Made by a program: the position numbers and the translations under genes
The notes under the pieces: generated by a model
What the model saw: only the letters and a program-made list of their open reading frames with translations
Told to the model about the DNA's origin: nothing
The model's database searches: none
Virus record (IMG/VR): IMGVR_UViG_3300017971_000002
Coordinates: 124,001 to 188,000 of that record
Strand: one strand, 5' to 3'
DNA: 64,000 nucleotides
DNA from: a virus
Shown here: in pieces, positions 18,529 through 27,836 of the stretch
Layout: each line of letters opens with the position of its first letter
Numbering within the stretch: the first letter of the stretch is position 1

Positions 18529-21282
18529 ATGGCAAACCAGAGAACCACGATTATTACACAGGAAGGAATTAATGAGATTTACAATGGCGTCTTAGGTCCT
18601 TATTTTGCGCTAAAGTATTTCTTACCTGTTTACGATCCAAGAATTGATGATGTGATCCATACAGAGGATCAGGACACAACAACGGCTACGGGGGTTGAGG
18701 TACAACATCTTTCAGCTACGATAGATGGAAGTGACACCTATTCAACTCTTGAGGGTGAAAAGATATTCAATCAAAACTCACAATATGTTAGGGACGCCTA
18801 TGGCGTTTCATTGGCAACTGATGTTTATTCAATTGCTTCAGATGCCTCGTTTGTCTATACCAGTGCGACCAACGTGTCAAATCTTGGATATGGGTATTCC
18901 GGAAATCCAACTTTTGATGGTTCTTCAATTTCGGGTTCTTCTCAATATATCGGTGTAAGAGCTAATCTTATCAATGGAACAAGCGCAATGTCTGGGTTAC
19001 TCTCCGCAGCGACCTTGTCTGGTGATAACAATGGTAATTTTTCTGGATCCCATGTTGAGCTTTCAAAGTTCACAGAGATTCCTTTTCAATTAGAAGGCGG
19101 ATTGAATTTATCCGCAACGTCTATGCTTCATCAGGTATCTGGGTACACGAAGATAACCAGTGCCGGTGCAGGAGTTGATGCTGGAAGATACACATTGGTC
19201 TTAGATTCAACCAAGGGAAATTTTAGATTTAATAAATTTATTCTATTTGCGTCAAGGGTTGACGGAAACGGTGACGAGGTGACAACTGTTCTTCCTGTAC
19301 CATTCGCAGAGGTTGCATTTGAGGGTACACAGACAAAGAGAATGACTGATCCAAGCGGTAATAGTCTTTTATGGGAAGGTATAGTTCAACTTGTGTTCAC
19401 GACCGAGACAAGCGCAAGTAATCTTACTAATCTTGTTGTATCGAATTGGTCAGATACCAATACAAGCGCATTTGGATTAACAACACACGAAAGGGTATAC
19501 ATTTATCAGGCAGGTTCGTCACCTTCAGTTGACACTGGGTCCAAATTAACAGTTGAGTCATCATCGGGTCCGCAGATTGCGTTAGGTACATCTGGAATAT
19601 TTTCAACCATTAGAACAAATTCCGCAGGGACCTGTATTGTGTCTGCAAACAATGGAACTGTTCATCTTCTTGGAACAACATCAACGGGGGTGGGCGCGGA
19701 CTCATCTTTCAATGATTTTGTCATAGAAAATTCAACAATCTTTGGAACCGGTTTAACTATACTCACAGCCAATAGCTCTAGCTCTCTGGCAGGAGTAGCA
19801 TTCGGAAGCTCAAAGGGTAATAAACGGGGTCGTATAACATACAATACGGGTCTGGATGAAATGAAGTTATATGCAGGTAATGTTGCGTTTCTTGAATCAA
19901 CATCTGCATTGACAAACATTCCTTATAGTCTTGGTGTTTCTGGGGCGGTTGACGTTGGAGGAAATGTATCTATAGACGGAACTGTAAGCATTAATGATAA
20001 GATCATAACAAATGTTTTGATACAGGGGTCGACTATAACTGGTGCAACTGCAAGCAATCTAGCAGATCATTTGGTGATTGAGGATGGTGGCGATGGACCG
20101 GGTATGTCTTTGTTGACCAAACTTAATGCTGCCAGAATTTACTTCGGAACGTCTGCAGATAATGATGTGGGTTGGATAAAATATACATTTGCAACAACAG
20201 ATGAAATGGCATTTAGGGTTGATGCCACAACCGTTTTTAAATTAACATCAGCGGGAAATACATCAGAGGTTGATCTAATAGCTAACACATTATTGAAGGC
20301 CGATGTCATTCAGAGTATTACTGGTGGTTCCACAATCTCTGCAACAGATAATATGTGGGTTGGACAGGTTGGAAGTACAGGAATGGTTGCTGCCGTAAAT
20401 GCAGATGAGTTAGTGGTGGAAAGTAATAATGCTTCCACGGGAGCAGGAATAACAATTCTTAATCCGTCTGGCGGAAAGGGAAATATATTTTTCGGAATTG
20501 ATTCCGATAATAATGCCGGTAGGATAATATACACATCCGTCACCAATCCTGATGAGATGCAGCTATGGGTTAATGCCACTGAATCATTAGCACTAACTTC
20601 TGCAAGTGCTATTCTTTGGCCGGGTTCTGGTGGCATCGGTACTGCTGTGAACTTGCTTGATGGAAATAGTGTTAGCACCCTTGCGATTGAGGGTTCTGTG
20701 TACGCAGCATTGCAGATTAACACTGGTTCTAATGTTGGAAAATCTTATGCTTTATTTGGGCGCCCTTCTAACACAACAGTTGGAAGAATAGTGTATCAAC
20801 ATAATGATTCCAGTATTAGTGACTATTTTGATTTTTATGTTGAAGGTACGGCACAGATGAGACTCACATCTGCAGCACTCTCAATGAGTAGTGTTTATCT
20901 TGATATGCAAAATAAGCATATTGAGGATATTGATTACATTGAGTTTTTTGGAGACTCTCCAAAGATTTCTTGTGAAACAGTTGAGATGGGAACATTAACT
21001 GAAGGTATAACTATTTGCGCAACTGGTATTTCAACAGCATATAGAATATTAGATATAAGGGTGATGGTCGATACATCGGCGGTGGCAAGTTACGATCAAT
21101 CTCATCAAAACACATTAGAGTCTGTAGTTTCGGGTGGTGGCGATGGTTACTCTCTTAGAGCGGTCGACTCTTCAGCAAGTAGTAACTGGGAAGTAAGGCT
21201 TGCGATAGAAGCAGGAAGGTTGCCACAGGATTCTGGGTTTTATGAAACAGCATATGCATTATTGTGGTACGATAAGACATAA
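18529..21282 (+). CDS. Long tail fibre protein with internal repeats
   Basis: The protein of 917 residues is Ser/Thr/Gly/Asn-rich and beta-predicted throughout, as for trimeric fibres. A distinct N-terminal domain (about 1-60) probably attaches to the baseplate. From about residue 420 it has at least four copies of a module beginning FGxxxxNxxGRI and continuing with DEMxLxVxATxxLxLTSA, at roughly residues 424, 537, 652 and 741. The C-terminus may carry the receptor-binding tip. No chaperone or auto-cleavage domain was recognised. It has its own late promoter. Confidence 0.82.
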   Translation: MANQRTTIITQEGINEIYNGVLGPYFALKYFLPVYDPRIDDVIHTEDQDTTTATGVEVQHLSATIDGSDTYSTLEGEKIFNQNSQYVRDAYGVSLATDVYSIASDASFVYTSATNVSNLGYGYSGNPTFDGSSISGSSQYIGVRANLINGTSAMSGLLSAATLSGDNNGNFSGSHVELSKFTEIPFQLEGGLNLSATSMLHQVSGYTKITSAGAGVDAGRYTLVLDSTKGNFRFNKFILFASRVDGNGDEVTTVLPVPFAEVAFEGTQTKRMTDPSGNSLLWEGIVQLVFTTETSASNLTNLVVSNWSDTNTSAFGLTTHERVYIYQAGSSPSVDTGSKLTVESSSGPQIALGTSGIFSTIRTNSAGTCIVSANNGTVHLLGTTSTGVGADSSFNDFVIENSTIFGTGLTILTANSSSSLAGVAFGSSKGNKRGRITYNTGLDEMKLYAGNVAFLESTSALTNIPYSLGVSGAVDVGGNVSIDGTVSINDKIITNVLIQGSTITGATASNLADHLVIEDGGDGPGMSLLTKLNAARIYFGTSADNDVGWIKYTFATTDEMAFRVDATTVFKLTSAGNTSEVDLIANTLLKADVIQSITGGSTISATDNMWVGQVGSTGMVAAVNADELVVESNNASTGAGITILNPSGGKGNIFFGIDSDNNAGRIIYTSVTNPDEMQLWVNATESLALTSASAILWPGSGGIGTAVNLLDGNSVSTLAIEGSVYAALQINTGSNVGKSYALFGRPSNTTVGRIVYQHNDSSISDYFDFYVEGTAQMRLTSAALSMSSVYLDMQNKHIEDIDYIEFFGDSPKISCETVEMGTLTEGITICATGISTAYRILDIRVMVDTSAVASYDQSHQNTLESVVSGGGDGYSLRAVDSSASSNWEVRLAIEAGRLPQDSGFYETAYALLWYDKT

Positions 21283-21291
21283 CATTAAATA

Positions 21292-21930
21292 ATGAATTTT
21301 GATAAAAGTTTAGAAGATTTCATATATCACCAAATTTCAAAACATAAAGATTGTATTCTTAATGAGTGTGATGTTTTTCAGGTTGATGTTAAATTACTTA
21401 CCAGTATATTGTATGTGGAGAGAATACAATACAATTTGCCGACCATAAGAAGTAAGATACATAGATTGAAATTATTAACATTGGATCTTGTCGACAGAGT
21501 GACTAATCCGAAATACATACTTCCGGAGCAGGCAGTAACATTAACTGATTGGATAAACACATCAAGGGGGTTTTCCCATATCAAGTTCAAGACTGCAAGA
21601 TATTTGTATCTTAAAAAGGTGATCACAAGTTCTGAGTTATCAAAATATAAATTTAATCCAGAGTTTGCCATAAGAATAGCATGTGCAATTTTGAGAGAAC
21701 ATAAGAAACAGTGGAATGAATTTATTAATGTATTGAATGAAATTAAAATTTTATCAACATTGTATAACATATCAAATTTCAAAAATAGAAATCCTCATCC
21801 AAATCCCCGAGTTGGGGGATCAAAGTTACCATGTATCGTAGATGGTAAATACATAGAGGATATTTGTTTTGGTGAGAGATGCGAGATGGTATACAAGTCA
21901 AAGTCCATGTATAATTTTTGGAGAAGTTAA
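21292..21930 (+). CDS. Possible lysozyme-fold (transglycosylase-like) protein
   Basis: The 212-residue protein has the order of elements seen in goose-type/SLT lysozyme folds: an acidic residue in an N-terminal helix (ILYVERIQYN, Glu about 46), then SRGFSHIKFKTARY, resembling the G-[LF]-x-Q-[IV]-x-x-x-TA motif, and then ILSTLYNISNF followed by NPHPNPRVGG. The usual Gln is His here. It could be the endolysin or a virion muramidase, since no other endolysin is visible. No signal peptide or membrane segment is seen. Assignment is by motif order only. Confidence 0.45.
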   Translation: MNFDKSLEDFIYHQISKHKDCILNECDVFQVDVKLLTSILYVERIQYNLPTIRSKIHRLKLLTLDLVDRVTNPKYILPEQAVTLTDWINTSRGFSHIKFKTARYLYLKKVITSSELSKYKFNPEFAIRIACAILREHKKQWNEFINVLNEIKILSTLYNISNFKNRNPHPNPRVGGSKLPCIVDGKYIEDICFGERCEMVYKSKSMYNFWRS

Positions 21931-21998
21931 GTCCAATAATATTTTAATTTAAATAATTATTTACTATATTTAATTTGAACATTTGAAGGAGGTTTTAA

Positions 21999-22493
21999 AT
22001 GAAAGCAAAGAGAAGCGAGTTCCTAAAGATATTTGAAATCCTTACCGGGATCAAAGGTAAACAGGACAAGACATTCGGTATGTATGTCAATCTTAACATA
22101 AAAAAGTTTGAGAGCTTCGCCAAGGAGACTCAAACCATCTTCCAGAATTCCAATCCAAGTCCAAAGTTTCAGGAGTATATCACCAAGGAGGCGGATCTCA
22201 TAAAGCAGTATTGTGAGAAGGATGATAATGATGGTCCCAAGAAGGTTGGTCCAAACGCATTTGTGATCAAGAAAGAATACATTGATGTTTATACTATGGG
22301 AATCAACCAACTCAAGGATGAATACAAGGAAGCGATAGACGAGCAAACTAGGGTCGCACAGGAAAGGGACAAGTTGCTTGATGAGGAGATAGAGATCAAG
22401 CTCTCACAGATACCATTCTCCGCATTTCCAGAGGAGTTTGATCGTGAGAAAATGATGGAGTTGCTACCCATCATAAAGGATTTTGAGGAATAA
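21999..22493 (+). CDS. Unknown charged helical protein
   Basis: The 164-residue protein is not recognised. It is Lys/Glu-rich and helical, with a coiled-coil stretch around EAIDEQTRVAQERDKLLDEE. AGGAGG lies before the ATG. It stands between the lysozyme-like gene and the second fibre without a late promoter of its own. The 68 bases in front are extremely AT-rich and may hold a promoter that I cannot define. Confidence 0.65.
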   Translation: MKAKRSEFLKIFEILTGIKGKQDKTFGMYVNLNIKKFESFAKETQTIFQNSNPSPKFQEYITKEADLIKQYCEKDDNDGPKKVGPNAFVIKKEYIDVYTMGINQLKDEYKEAIDEQTRVAQERDKLLDEEIEIKLSQIPFSAFPEEFDREKMMELLPIIKDFEE

Positions 22494-22521
22494 TCGCCCA
22501 TCCGAACTTTCACCTCGTTTT

Positions 22522-22530
22522 TATAAATAC
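22522..22530 (+). promoter_or_regulatory. T4-type late promoter TATAAATAC
   Basis: It lies 32 bases before the second fibre gene. Confidence 0.72.
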
Positions 22531-22562
22531 TTACAGAGTATTTTAGATTAAGAGGATATTTT

Positions 22563-23816
22563 ATGACATCAGCGAATACGGACGTAATCAGGCTTTGGAC
22601 AACATCTGCCACCGCGTATAGCGGAATACTTAGACCTGGACAAAAGGCATACATAAATGATACCCAGTTTATCACAGAGGTTCATCGTGATTATGGCGGA
22701 AATTATTATGAGACTACATCTGATCTTGGTCAGACGCTTCTCACCCAGGATCAGAGTGTTAGTGGACACAAGGATTTTGTAACTGGAGTAGGATTTAATA
22801 CTTATTTTAATCTATCTGCTGATACTGACGATGGAACAGATTCATTGGATCTACATCGGGTTGGTTCATCTTATGGTCGAGTAAGATTATATGATATAAA
22901 TGATGAAATGAGATTTAGATTTCATCTAGTTGATCAGGGTGGGGCCAAGGGATTTGACATAGTGGACGGTAATGTCCGTTTCTTAAACTCAGATAATATT
23001 GGATTACAATTTACAAAAGGTCTAGGGGTTTATAAAACTACTGTACTCTATACATCAGCAAATGAAGGATTAAGAGTAACAAGTAATGATGTCGAAAGTT
23101 TATTAATAACATCTGCTAGTGTATCGGCCGCTACTGATCTTATAGTTGGAAATGGTCGTATGGAGTTTATTAGACCTGGGTATCCCGATACAACGTCTTG
23201 GGTCGTATCTGCAGCATCGAATTCTGATTTGACATTTGCTGGTATACTTAGTTCTCCACAGTTAAGAATTAAAGATAATACTTTTTCCACAATGTTTAGT
23301 TTTCACACAGGAACTGGTAATTTTACGTTGGATTCAGCGGGAAAAATTATCTGGTCTGGGACGGCCATGGATCCGGCGGGCCCATGGAACATGGAGCTAT
23401 CGGCATCTTCCAACATGGTCACGGTTAAGACGACCGAGGCGGGAGATAATCGTATAGCAACTTTTGAGAGCAGTGCAACAACAATTTATACCGATACATA
23501 CTTGGACACTAAAATACTTTACTTTCAGGATGATTGGGTGGTTAGTGGTACAGGAGGCGTCCAGGGAACATTTAATATTCAGAGTTTGAACGCAAGTCAG
23601 AAACCCGATATTCGTTTCAAGAACATGGATGGTATCACCCAGTTCACATTTAACATGGACGGTACTGGTCAGAACACTAATATGCATACCATAGGTTACG
23701 TTGACGCAGAACAGGGATATCAATTCAATGGAGATCCAGGACTTACAAGTTCATTTGATCCAAATTCTGTTAGTAGTATGGTTGTATCAGGAGGAATTAT
23801 AATTAGTGTTTCATAA
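22563..23816 (+). CDS. Second tail fibre or fibre-like structural protein
   Basis: The 417-residue protein is beta-predicted and Ser/Thr/Gly/Asn-rich. It shares short modules with the long fibre gene, for example GRVRLYDINDEMRFRF near residue 105 and ESLLITSASVSAATDL near 180, so the two are probably paralogous in part. The N-terminal 40 residues differ. It is the last virion-type gene before the glycan cluster, and it is a candidate fibre tip or side fibre. Confidence 0.7.
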   Translation: MTSANTDVIRLWTTSATAYSGILRPGQKAYINDTQFITEVHRDYGGNYYETTSDLGQTLLTQDQSVSGHKDFVTGVGFNTYFNLSADTDDGTDSLDLHRVGSSYGRVRLYDINDEMRFRFHLVDQGGAKGFDIVDGNVRFLNSDNIGLQFTKGLGVYKTTVLYTSANEGLRVTSNDVESLLITSASVSAATDLIVGNGRMEFIRPGYPDTTSWVVSAASNSDLTFAGILSSPQLRIKDNTFSTMFSFHTGTGNFTLDSAGKIIWSGTAMDPAGPWNMELSASSNMVTVKTTEAGDNRIATFESSATTIYTDTYLDTKILYFQDDWVVSGTGGVQGTFNIQSLNASQKPDIRFKNMDGITQFTFNMDGTGQNTNMHTIGYVDAEQGYQFNGDPGLTSSFDPNSVSSMVVSGGIIISVS

Positions 23817-23831
23817 TTGAAGGAGAATTGA

Positions 23832-24404
23832 ATGATTGTTTATATACCAATAGGACTGGGTCAGACAGTCCTTCCTCAAACATATAAATGCCTTTGCGAT
23901 CAGCCGATGGTTGATGATATTGTTACTGTCTTTGAAAAAGAGAGTTATCCTCGTGAAGATTTAAGAAGATATCAAGCAATAGGTAAGGCAAGGAAACGAT
24001 GTATTGATCTTGCCAAGCATGATCCATATGATTATATGTTCTTTAGTAATTCTGATCTTATACACAATGGAAATACGGTCGAAGATGCTTTCAATTTTAT
24101 GGAGACCCATAAAAAGTTCGGTGCTGTGTCGTATTATCTTGGAATAGATACAAATCCTTTGAGATCGCTTGAGCCTGGTTATGTTCAAGTTGGTTGTTTT
24201 ATGGTAAGAAGTTCGGCGCTTAATGATATTAATTTTGATGTAAAGGATGGAGACACGTGCGACGGTATAGCCTTTGCCGAGGAGATTAGAAAAGCAGGTT
24301 GGCGCTGGGGATATATGTCCAGAGAGGGCGGACGTGTTATGAAACATTTGGTACTAAAAAAGTTTAATAAGAAATACGATTTCTCCGAAGCATTAAGTCT
24401 ATAA
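23832..24404 (+). CDS. Small glycosyltransferase-like protein (GT-A type)
   Basis: The 190-residue protein resembles a compact GT-A fold. YDYMFFSNSDLIHNG contains a D-like metal/nucleotide site in the place of the family DxD, and YVQVGCFMVRSSAL followed by DGIAFAEEIRKAGWRWGY resembles the acceptor half of family 2 transferases. It is about 50-100 residues shorter than usual, so one subdomain may be missing. It opens the run of sugar genes and starts 15 bases after the fibre gene, which suggests coupling to tail fibre expression. Confidence 0.55.
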   Translation: MIVYIPIGLGQTVLPQTYKCLCDQPMVDDIVTVFEKESYPREDLRRYQAIGKARKRCIDLAKHDPYDYMFFSNSDLIHNGNTVEDAFNFMETHKKFGAVSYYLGIDTNPLRSLEPGYVQVGCFMVRSSALNDINFDVKDGDTCDGIAFAEEIRKAGWRWGYMSREGGRVMKHLVLKKFNKKYDFSEALSL

Positions 24405-24408
24405 ATAT
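24400..24408 (+). promoter_or_regulatory. T4-type late promoter TATAAATAT
   Basis: It overlaps the stop codon of the small glycosyltransferase gene and lies 36 bases before the TTG start of the next. No further late promoter was seen until 38132, so it may serve the whole glycan run. Confidence 0.7.
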
Positions 24409-24444
24409 TCTCAAGTTTATTTTTAATTGAAAAGGAGTTGAATT

Positions 24445-25182
24445 TTGAAGATCAATGTATATGCTGTTTGTTGGAATGAAGAACAACGGCTCCCTTACTT
24501 TTTAAGACACAATGAGACCTTTGCTAATAGGATCATCATATATGATAATATGTCAACGGACAGGTCTCAGGAAATAATTAAATCACATCCGAAGGCCGAG
24601 CTTCGTACTTATGATACGGAGGGTAAGATTCGTGATGATGTATATCTTTTTATAAAGAACAATGTTTGGAAACATGATGAGTACGCCGACTGGGTTATTG
24701 TCGGTGATGTGGATGAACTAATTTATAATAAAAATATTATTCAACGATTACGAGAGATTCAAGAAGGGGGATACACCGTTGTCGAACCAAAAGCCTACAA
24801 ATTCTTTAGGAAAGAGTTTCCAGATACCGAGGGACAAATATATGAACAGGTATACATGGGAAAAGAGTGTGCCACAAAACTATGTATCTTTAAACCAAAC
24901 GAACTTGAGGAGATTGGATTTACCCCAGGGTGTCATTCCGCCTTCCCAAAAGGTAATGTAAATGTATATACGGCAGATGATATATTCTTTCTTCACTTTA
25001 ACTTTATTGGAAAAGAGTTCATAGCCAAAAGACGAATTGAGTATTCAAAACGATTAAGTCCACAGAACATGGAACATGGTTGGGGGCTTCATTATCTTGA
25101 TGCTGACAAGGGTAATGAACAGCGATTTATCGACATGGCAAATGATCCTCTTTACAAGGACATGAGGGGGATAATATTTTGA
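24445..25182 (+). CDS. Glycosyltransferase family 2-like, TTG start
   Basis: The 245-residue protein has a GT-A nucleotide-sugar fold: VYAVCWNEEQRLPYFLRH at the start, IIYDNMSTDRSQEI, and VIVGDVDELIYN, in which DVDE fits the metal-binding DxD. CHSAFPKG and FLHFNFIG follow in the acceptor part. The pattern matches small transferases of the GT2/GT92-like group found in capsule loci. AAGGAG precedes the TTG start. Sugar and acceptor are unknown. Confidence 0.75.
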   Translation: MKINVYAVCWNEEQRLPYFLRHNETFANRIIIYDNMSTDRSQEIIKSHPKAELRTYDTEGKIRDDVYLFIKNNVWKHDEYADWVIVGDVDELIYNKNIIQRLREIQEGGYTVVEPKAYKFFRKEFPDTEGQIYEQVYMGKECATKLCIFKPNELEEIGFTPGCHSAFPKGNVNVYTADDIFFLHFNFIGKEFIAKRRIEYSKRLSPQNMEHGWGLHYLDADKGNEQRFIDMANDPLYKDMRGIIF

Positions 25183-25967
25183 TAAAGATAATCTCTGGTT
25201 GGTCGAACCCGGGAGGATCGACTGTTGCGTTTATTAATCTCTGTAATCTTTTCAATGAGAAAGGATATACCACAACATTCTATGGGCCACATCAGTGGCA
25301 TCTTGATAAATGTAGTGCAGATGTTATAAACAACATTCAATTGAATTCGGATGATATTATCATATATCATTTTTTAAATGTATTTGATAAGAGACCTCCG
25401 GTAAAGAAGTTTGTTCTATCGTTACATGAGAAGGACTTGTATCCGTTAAAAACAAAACCTTTGGAAATATTTGACTCTATACATTTTTTAAATGAGAAAC
25501 AGTTTAAGTGGCATGGTGTACAACCAAAGAGTTATTTTTTCTGTCCCAATGCGCATGAGGATTTAAAACCATTTGAGGGACAGAAGGTAAAGTGTGCCGG
25601 TATAATCGGCAACATTGATAGAAATAAAAATGTCCATATATCCATCCAGAGGGCTCTTGACGATGGACATACCAAGATAAGATTATTTGGCAACAATCAC
25701 GACCCACAATACTGGCAGGAACTTGTTGAACCCTTAATTAAGGCAAACTCAGACACGGTTAAGTTTATTGGATTTGTCGAAAATAAGAAGGACATATACG
25801 ATCTGGTCACCGATGTATATCATAGTTCTACTTCAGAGAATGCTAGTTTTATAGTTGATGAATGTAAATTGGCTGACGTAACGCTGCATGGAAATGAACA
25901 GACGATTGCACAACCATTAATACCAAATGATAACGTTTTTGAAATTTGGAAAAAGGAGATATTATGA
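25179..25967 (+). CDS. Glycosyltransferase, GT-B type
   Basis: The 262-residue protein looks like a short GT-B transferase. The N-terminal half has GGSTVAFINLCNLFNEKGY, and the C-terminal half has AGIIGNIDRNKNVHISIQRA, LFGNNHD and FIGFVENKKDIYDLV, the usual order of the nucleotide-binding domain of family 4. The end STSENASFIVDECKLADVTL fits the donor-binding E-x7-E region only loosely. It starts at a TTG overlapping the previous stop, so translation is coupled. Confidence 0.7.
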   Translation: MIKIISGWSNPGGSTVAFINLCNLFNEKGYTTTFYGPHQWHLDKCSADVINNIQLNSDDIIIYHFLNVFDKRPPVKKFVLSLHEKDLYPLKTKPLEIFDSIHFLNEKQFKWHGVQPKSYFFCPNAHEDLKPFEGQKVKCAGIIGNIDRNKNVHISIQRALDDGHTKIRLFGNNHDPQYWQELVEPLIKANSDTVKFIGFVENKKDIYDLVTDVYHSSTSENASFIVDECKLADVTLHGNEQTIAQPLIPNDNVFEIWKKEIL

Positions 25968-26863
25968 GAAAGGTATTGGTGGTGGCAGATACTACTGGTT
26001 GGGCGTTTGATAAGATATATAGAGGTCTAAGATTCAATTGTGAGGATTGGTTGCCGGATGTACTATATCTGCATAATCAGAGACCTGTGAATTTTGATGA
26101 GTATGATCTTATTTTATATCTTTGTGATAATTTTCCTGAACCTCTTATACATTGGGTTAACAAGGGATTGAATAAGGACAAGGTACTACTGGCAGTTAGA
26201 TCAGATGTAAAACATCCGTTATACTATAGAGCCGAATTGCTTGATCAAGTATGTAAATGTATGGTATGTTCTAATTACAAGTTATTTGAGAGATTTGTTC
26301 AACTTCATCCAATGGCCAGAGTTGCAGAAGGAGGAGTTGACACAGATAAATTTTCATTCAAACAAAGAACATATGATGGTAAGTCGGGCATGAGAGTTGG
26401 TTGGGCTGGTAACGTGGGTGAATGGGGACGGGCGTTTCGTGGGCTCGACATTATTCAGGATGCAGTTGATTATTTTGGAAGATGGATGAAATTCACACCT
26501 GCTCTCCGTGATGACAAATGGCGCACAGAGGAAGAAATGGTTGAGTATTATCATAACGACATTGACATATACATTGAGATGAGCGAGTCCGCTGGAAGAC
26601 AGAATGGACTTATTGAGGCCGGTTCTTGTGGAGTGCCATGTATATCTTATGATTGCGGAATTGCTTCCGATCTCTTTGATGGAACAAATGGAGAGTTGAT
26701 CAAAAAAAGAAATAAGGATGATCTCATATTCTCCATAAAACAGGTACTTGGAAATTATAATGATTATTCAATTAACATTAGGGAAACTATAGAGAAGAGG
26801 TGGTCGTGGAAGGTTCACGCCAAGAAGTTTGAAAAGATATTTGAAGAGGTTTTATATGATTAA
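25964..26863 (+). CDS. Glycosyltransferase family 4
   Basis: The protein of 299 residues is a GT-B enzyme. AEGGVDTDKFSF, VGWAGNVGEWGRAFRG and the donor-site region MSESAGRQNGLIEAGSCGVP (E-x7-E type) are characteristic of family 4. The ATG at 25964 follows AAAAGGAG and overlaps the stop of the gene before it; a slightly earlier TTG is less likely. It ends inside the start of the next gene, showing a translationally coupled operon. Confidence 0.8.
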   Translation: MRKVLVVADTTGWAFDKIYRGLRFNCEDWLPDVLYLHNQRPVNFDEYDLILYLCDNFPEPLIHWVNKGLNKDKVLLAVRSDVKHPLYYRAELLDQVCKCMVCSNYKLFERFVQLHPMARVAEGGVDTDKFSFKQRTYDGKSGMRVGWAGNVGEWGRAFRGLDIIQDAVDYFGRWMKFTPALRDDKWRTEEEMVEYYHNDIDIYIEMSESAGRQNGLIEAGSCGVPCISYDCGIASDLFDGTNGELIKKRNKDDLIFSIKQVLGNYNDYSINIRETIEKRWSWKVHAKKFEKIFEEVLYD

Positions 26864-27836
26864 TATATTGTATCTTGTTAGTAAGGATTATTATAAAACA
26901 AAGATGAGCCGCGTTCGGTTTCATTCTATGGATGCTATTGGTAAGATTGCTAATCTTACAGTTTGTGGTATCGGATGGCGAGGTTGGGATAATGAAAAGA
27001 CTTGTCAGGAGAATGTGGATCTGCTTTATCCCGAAATGAATTTTGATCTTGTTGTGGGGTTCAAACCTCTGGAGATGAATTGTTTCGGTGATTTAAAGTT
27101 TAGGAAATGCCTTAGATACAATGAGATGTATGACATGGACTGGACGATATCAGAAATAGTTAGGTCTGGAGTAGATGTTGTTGTATGCCATCACTATAAT
27201 GATTATGTGCAGTACAAGGATCTATTTGATAAAGTCGAAGGACCAAAGAAGATACAATTTCACCATATACCACACTCCGCCGAGTCCACAATATTTAAAC
27301 CCATACCAGTGGTGAAAAAAGAATATGATGTGATACTTGTTGGTGCGACAAATGTACAGACTATGTTGGGGGATCATTATCCTTTGAGACATAGAATGCA
27401 GGTTCTTCTTTCAAGTAAAAACAAGTTGACAGATAATTACAAGACAGCGGTCGTGCCCCATGTTGGTGGGTCTTTTGATGACGCCCATACGGATGTATAT
27501 GCCAAGGATTTTGCAAAGACGATAAATTCGTCTAAGATAGTGATCACCGATTCCGGATTACCAAATTCCAGGTTTGGAAAATACATTGAGATACCCGCTT
27601 GTGGAACGGCCATCGCAGGGGATGTATATGATGATCGTCCAGATGATGTTAAGAGATTGAAGGAATTTCTCATTGAGATAAATATGAGCATGACCGATGA
27701 GCAAATAATGGATGTATTGATACATTATTTGAAAAATGAAAGAGACCGATTTGTTAAGATTGAAAAAGGTTTGAAGTATGCAGCGGACTTCACCCATGAG
27801 AAGTATGCAGAGAGATTTTTAAAAGAGGTGTTCTAA
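26856..27836 (+). CDS. Glycosyltransferase, CgeB/YkvP-like GT-B
   Basis: The 326-residue protein has the shape of CgeB-type transferases: an N-terminal half ending in FHHIPHSAESTIFKP, the linker YDVILVGATN, and a C-terminal half with INSSKIVITDSGLPNSRFGK, then EIPACGTAIAGDV, the family's conserved acceptor/donor block. The ATG at 26856 has GAAGAGG upstream. The end FTHEKYAERFL is also usual. The sugar transferred cannot be told. Confidence 0.75.
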   Translation: MINILYLVSKDYYKTKMSRVRFHSMDAIGKIANLTVCGIGWRGWDNEKTCQENVDLLYPEMNFDLVVGFKPLEMNCFGDLKFRKCLRYNEMYDMDWTISEIVRSGVDVVVCHHYNDYVQYKDLFDKVEGPKKIQFHHIPHSAESTIFKPIPVVKKEYDVILVGATNVQTMLGDHYPLRHRMQVLLSSKNKLTDNYKTAVVPHVGGSFDDAHTDVYAKDFAKTINSSKIVITDSGLPNSRFGKYIEIPACGTAIAGDVYDDRPDDVKRLKEFLIEINMSMTDEQIMDVLIHYLKNERDRFVKIEKGLKYAADFTHEKYAERFLKEVF

